Below are positions 60,776-64,000 of a stretch of DNA of 64,000 bases, one piece after another. The notes under the pieces are model-generated. The model was not told the origin of the DNA, did not search any database, and saw nothing but the letters and a program-made list of their open reading frames with translations. The translations under genes and the position numbers were made by a program. Origin of the DNA: G965225705 sp965225705 (GTDB lineage: Bacteria; Pseudomonadota; Alphaproteobacteria; Caulobacterales; Maricaulaceae); NCBI GenBank assembly GCA_965225705.1, contig OZ245325.1, forward strand, positions 1,054,001 to 1,118,000, read 5' to 3'. Each line of letters begins with the position of its first letter. Position 1 is the stretch's first letter.

Positions 60776-62569
60776 TTAATATTTACGCTCTTTAGGAGGA
60801 ATAGGCTGGATATCATTGCTCATCACATAATTATGAACAGGCCGGTAATCCAGGCTTACTTTGCCCTTCTTATAATCAAACCAGGCGAGTGTATGTTTCA
60901 TCCAGGTTTCATCATCACGTTTTTGATAATCCTCACGCGCATGAGCTCCGCGGGATTCCTTACGATTACTGGCGCCTTCCATGGTGACGACGGCCTGAGC
61001 AATAAGATTATCAAACTCTAAGGTTTCAACAAGATCCGTATTCCAGACAAGGGAACGATCAAAAACCTTAATATCCTGAGCATTTTGATAAATATCAGCA
61101 ATTTTGTCCTGCCCCTCTTCCAAAACATCGCCTGTACGAAAAACAGCACAATAATTTTGCATAGTTTTTTGCATGGACAAGCGAAGATGGGCTGTTGAAT
61201 GGGTACCATCAGCATAACGGAGTCTGTCAAAACGCTCAAGACTGGCTTCTCCTGTTGTCTCTTTAAAATCCGGTTTGGAAGCATCAGCTTTAAACAGATC
61301 TGCACAGCGTTGCCCCGCAGCACGGCCAAAGACAACAAGATCAATCAAAGAGTTCGATCCCAGACGGTTAGCACCATGGACAGACACACATGCTGCTTCC
61401 CCTACAGCAAATAAACCCGGCACCACAGCATCCGGATCTTCCCCTTTTTTGGTGAGCACTTCACCATGATAATTGGTTGGGATTCCCCCCATATTATAGT
61501 GTACTGTGGGGAGAACAGGAATGGGTTCTCTGGTCAGGTCAACACCTGCAAAAATACGCGCAGATTCAGAAATACCTGGCAGACGTTCCGCCAGAATAGC
61601 AGGATCTAAATGATCCAGATGAAGATAAATATGATCTTTATGCTTACCAACGCCACGACCTTCTCTAATTTCCATCGTCATAGCGCGGGAGACCATGTCA
61701 CGCGGGGCCAGATCTTTAACAGAAGGGGCATAACGCTCCATAAAACGTTCCCCCTCGCTGTTGACAAGATAGCCTCCTTCACCGCGTGCGCCTTCAGTAA
61801 TAAGGCATCCTGCACCATAAATGCCTGTGGGATGAAACTGAACAAATTCCATATCCTGTAAAGGCAGACCCGCACGCAGAACCATTGCATTGCCATCCCC
61901 TGTACAGGTATGGGCAGACGTACAGGAAAAATAAGCCCGCCCATAGCCACCTGTGGCTAAAATAACCGCCTGGGTACGAAAGCGATGTAAAGAGCCGTCA
62001 TCCAGCTTCCAGGCCGTTAAACCGCGGCATACACCTTCTTCATCCATAATAATATCAAGGGCGATATATTCAATGAAAAAACGGGCATGGTGACGCAAGG
62101 CCTGACCATAAAGCGTTTGAAGCATGGCATGGCCTGTCCTGTCTGCTGCTGCACAGGTACGCTGAGCAGGCGGTCCCTCACCAAATTTTGTGGTCATACC
62201 CCCGAAAGGGCGTTGATAAATCCTGCCCTCTTCTGTCCGTGAAAAAGGCATGCCATAATGTTCCAGCTCATAAACGGCTTTGGGGGCGTGCCGGCAGAGA
62301 TATTCAATAGAATCCTGATCACCAAGCCAGTCTGATCCTTTAACCGTATCATACATATGCCAGCGCCAGTCATCTGGCCCCATATTGCCGAGGGAGGCAG
62401 CAATCCCCCCCTGTGCTGCGGCTGTATGGCTCCGTGTTGGAAAAACTTTTGTGATACATGCTGTTTTGAGGCCTGATTCCGCAGCCGCCAGTGTTGCCCG
62501 CAGACCAGATCCCCCGGCGCCAACAACAAGAACGTCAAAATTGTGATCTGTCCAGGTATAGGCCGTCAT
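60776..62569 (-). CDS. sdhA: Succinate dehydrogenase flavoprotein subunit
   Basis: Catalytic subunit of complex II, 597 residues from ATG 62569, which overlaps the sdhD stop as ATGA; the frame opens earlier. FAD attachment site RSHTAAAQGGIAASLGN, substrate-site residues ETHSAAG-type HTCTGDGNAM and PTVHYNMGGIPTNYHG, and the C-terminal catalytic ARG-x-R region (DYQKRDDETWMKHTLAWFDY). The usual next gene sdhB is absent: the downstream flank is the end of the convergent reductase gene. Confidence 0.96.
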   Translation of the reverse strand: MTAYTWTDHNFDVLVVGAGGSGLRATLAAAESGLKTACITKVFPTRSHTAAAQGGIAASLGNMGPDDWRWHMYDTVKGSDWLGDQDSIEYLCRHAPKAVYELEHYGMPFSRTEEGRIYQRPFGGMTTKFGEGPPAQRTCAAADRTGHAMLQTLYGQALRHHARFFIEYIALDIIMDEEGVCRGLTAWKLDDGSLHRFRTQAVILATGGYGRAYFSCTSAHTCTGDGNAMVLRAGLPLQDMEFVQFHPTGIYGAGCLITEGARGEGGYLVNSEGERFMERYAPSVKDLAPRDMVSRAMTMEIREGRGVGKHKDHIYLHLDHLDPAILAERLPGISESARIFAGVDLTREPIPVLPTVHYNMGGIPTNYHGEVLTKKGEDPDAVVPGLFAVGEAACVSVHGANRLGSNSLIDLVVFGRAAGQRCADLFKADASKPDFKETTGEASLERFDRLRYADGTHSTAHLRLSMQKTMQNYCAVFRTGDVLEEGQDKIADIYQNAQDIKVFDRSLVWNTDLVETLEFDNLIAQAVVTMEGASNRKESRGAHAREDYQKRDDETWMKHTLAWFDYKKGKVSLDYRPVHNYVMSNDIQPIPPKERKY

Positions 62570-62958
62570 CCTGCAACCCCTTTCCACAAAATCATAAGAA
62601 TGGATAAGACACCCAGAAGCCAGAAGGAAAGGCATATAAATGTGTTCAGGAGAAGAAGCATAGTTCGTGTCAGGGGTCTTGCAATATAATCAAGAACAAT
62701 CTCGGCCATGCCAAGGCGCATATGATAAAAGACAGCACTGAGAAAGAGAAGCGTCGTGAGCGCCCCGAAAGGAGAGCCCAGCCAGGCAAGAATGCCGGAA
62801 CGCCCTTCTGCGAAATAGTATAAAAGAGAAAAGATAAAGATGGGCGTCAAAATTAATAAAGCACAGGCAGATACGCGTAAAGCAAGAAAACCTGCAAGAC
62901 CTTCATGGGCACTGCCACGACCACGGGCTTTGGAAAGGGGGGTACGCATATCATTCAT
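62566..62958 (-). CDS. sdhD: Succinate dehydrogenase membrane anchor subunit
   Basis: 130 residues with three membrane helices. Sequence FYHMRLGMAEIVLDYIARPL contains the heme/quinone-side histidine region. Overlaps sdhC and sdhA by 4 bases each, so the three genes are coupled. Confidence 0.9.
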   Translation of the reverse strand: MNDMRTPLSKARGRGSAHEGLAGFLALRVSACALLILTPIFIFSLLYYFAEGRSGILAWLGSPFGALTTLLFLSAVFYHMRLGMAEIVLDYIARPLTRTMLLLLNTFICLSFWLLGVLSILMILWKGVAG

Positions 62959-63362
62959 GAAAAACCTCCCCGCATCATCAGAACAACAGCCCAGCCTGCC
63001 CCTGTTAAAAAAGCTGCTGCGAGCATAATAAACCAGGACACTCTGTTCGCCTGTTGCGGTTCATAACCCCCGCCTGCATCCCAGATGAGATGCCTGAGAC
63101 CATTTAACATATGGTAGAAGAGGGCATAAGAGAAGGCCAGAAGAATGGCCTGACCTGTCAAAGAGGTACTAAGATGCTCTGTTCGTTTATAAAGAACTCC
63201 CCCATGAGCAGCTGCAGCTATCCACAAAACAAGCCCCAGGGCACCGAGGTAAAGAGCCATTCCTGTTGCCCTGTGTAAAATGGAAGACAGCATAGTGGGA
63301 TGCCATTTCCACACCTGTAAATGGGGGGAAAGGGGTCTTTTGGGGGGAAGTTTAAAAGTCAT
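62955..63362 (-). CDS. sdhC: Succinate dehydrogenase cytochrome b556 subunit
   Basis: 135 residues with three membrane helices. HRATG (SILHRATGMALYL) is the family signature and the heme ligand lies in YHMLNGLRHLIWDAG. First gene of the sdhCDA unit; overlaps sdhD by 4 bases. Confidence 0.93.
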   Translation of the reverse strand: MTFKLPPKRPLSPHLQVWKWHPTMLSSILHRATGMALYLGALGLVLWIAAAAHGGVLYKRTEHLSTSLTGQAILLAFSYALFYHMLNGLRHLIWDAGGGYEPQQANRVSWFIMLAAAFLTGAGWAVVLMMRGGFS

Positions 63363-63581
63363 CGTCCGGAACTTACCCTATCTTTGAGTTTTTTAATTGT
63401 GGGAAGAAGTCTGACACCAAAGGCAGGAAGATGCAAGCCATCTTATAGTATTTTATAGGTGAATATATGAAGGCAATTTTGATCTCTGAGTTCTTATATT
63501 TGAGGTAACATACTATCTGTCACAGAATCCTGTTACAGGCATATGAGACGTGTCTCTCAGAAAACAGGAGAGGGTGCCCTT

Positions 63582-64000
63582 CTAAAGAAGCACATCCTCA
63601 TAAAGAGAATGGGGTTCAGGCTCTGGTGTTGTTTGCGCAAATTGTGCGGCTTCATTCACCTCGGCCCGCACCGCTTTATCGAGAGCTTTAAGATCGTCTT
63701 CTGTAGCCCAGCTCTGAGAGATGATATTTGTTTTAAGCAGAGAGATAGGGTCATGATGTTCCCGCATATTCTGCACTTCTTCTTTGGAGCGATATTGCGC
63801 CGGATCAGACATGGAATGACCACGATAGCGATATGTTTTCATTTCAAGAATGAAGGGGCCACCGCCTTCTCGTGTACGCTTTACAGCTTTATCTCCAGCC
63901 TGTCTCACGGCAAGAATATCCATGCCATCAACTGCTTCACCTTTGATCCCGAAGCTTAGACCCCGTTTGTAAAGATGTACTTCTGACGAGGAACGCTGAA
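63582..64000 (-). CDS. pdhA: Pyruvate dehydrogenase E1 alpha, 5' end outside the window
   Basis: C-terminal 139 residues of the thiamine-diphosphate subunit. The frame is open to the window edge (VHLYKRGLSFGIKGEAVDGM and on). The conserved phosphorylation-loop region YRYRGHSMSDPAQYR and the C-terminal TEDDLKALDKAVRAEVNEA are clear. The real start lies beyond 64000. Transcribed in the same direction as sdhCDA but 219 bases apart from it. Confidence 0.92.
   Translation of the reverse strand, partial: QRSSSEVHLYKRGLSFGIKGEAVDGMDILAVRQAGDKAVKRTREGGGPFILEMKTYRYRGHSMSDPAQYRSKEEVQNMREHHDPISLLKTNIISQSWATEDDLKALDKAVRAEVNEAAQFAQTTPEPEPHSLYEDVLL

Noticed and set aside
1..64000. CRISPR arrays, prophage genes, toxin-antitoxin pairs or rRNA genes
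   Set aside because: None seen: no regularly spaced repeats, integrase, capsid or rRNA-like sequence was found by reading.

Overview
The window reads as a chromosome segment of an alphaproteobacterium with moderate to low G+C (judged by eye). Evidence: rbfA-truB-rpsO-pnp; the polyhydroxyalkanoate regulator PhaR; purL-bolA-grxD; tsaE, then an AmgK/MurU-like pair, then addB-addA-trxA; a double-length dCTP-deaminase-like protein; and sdhC-sdhD-sdhA. The exact order or family cannot be fixed from these genes. The organism has an outer membrane with porin, TonB receptor and autotransporter, makes or stores PHA (inferred from phaR), and has glycolytic genes.

Layout. 1-4 kb: ribosome maturation, translation and RNA decay. 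4-10 kb: zinc-type CDF exporter, alpha/beta hydrolase, PhaR, DusA, TonB receptor. 10.1-10.6 kb: a decayed IS200-type transposase. 10.7-16 kb: HtrA protease, RarA, TSUP permease, porin. 16-22 kb: pgk, class I aldolase, purL, bolA, grxD. 22-24 kb: small secreted protein and SleB-type wall hydrolase. 24.2-33.5 kb: a tightly packed block of t6A synthesis (tsaE), wall-sugar recycling (AmgK/MurU-like), AddAB helicase-nuclease and thioredoxin. 33.7-38 kb: a trypsin-like autotransporter and a broken secreted-protein gene, then tRNA-Ser(CGA).

38.3-49.8 kb is an accessory surface-polysaccharide cluster, all on the minus strand. It has the full GDP-D-glycero-alpha-D-manno-heptose set (gmhA, hddA, an hddC-gmhB fusion), a GDP-sugar 4,6-dehydratase, a PLP-fold enzyme whose catalytic lysine is replaced by histidine as in the 3-dehydratases ColD/RfbH, an SDR reductase, two glycosyltransferases (one frameshifted), a DUF6492-like protein and manC. 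Together they suggest a GDP-3,6-dideoxy sugar, possibly a 3,6-dideoxyheptose. This is the best candidate in the window for an undescribed pathway. The cluster also carries signs of decay and rearrangement: a split glycosyltransferase, a broken gene hidden after manC, and a tandem duplication of the hddA/gmhA junction.

49.9-64 kb returns to housekeeping and accessory genes: coaE, alkaline phosphatase, dCTP-deaminase-like protein, tRNA-Ile(CAU), a SIMPL protein, a HIG1-type protein, a CSC-motif permease divergent from an ArsR regulator with a palindromic operator candidate, alanine dehydrogenase, glycine oxidase, a ferredoxin-reductase-type flavoprotein, sdhA/D/C without an adjacent sdhB, and the end of the pyruvate dehydrogenase E1 alpha gene.
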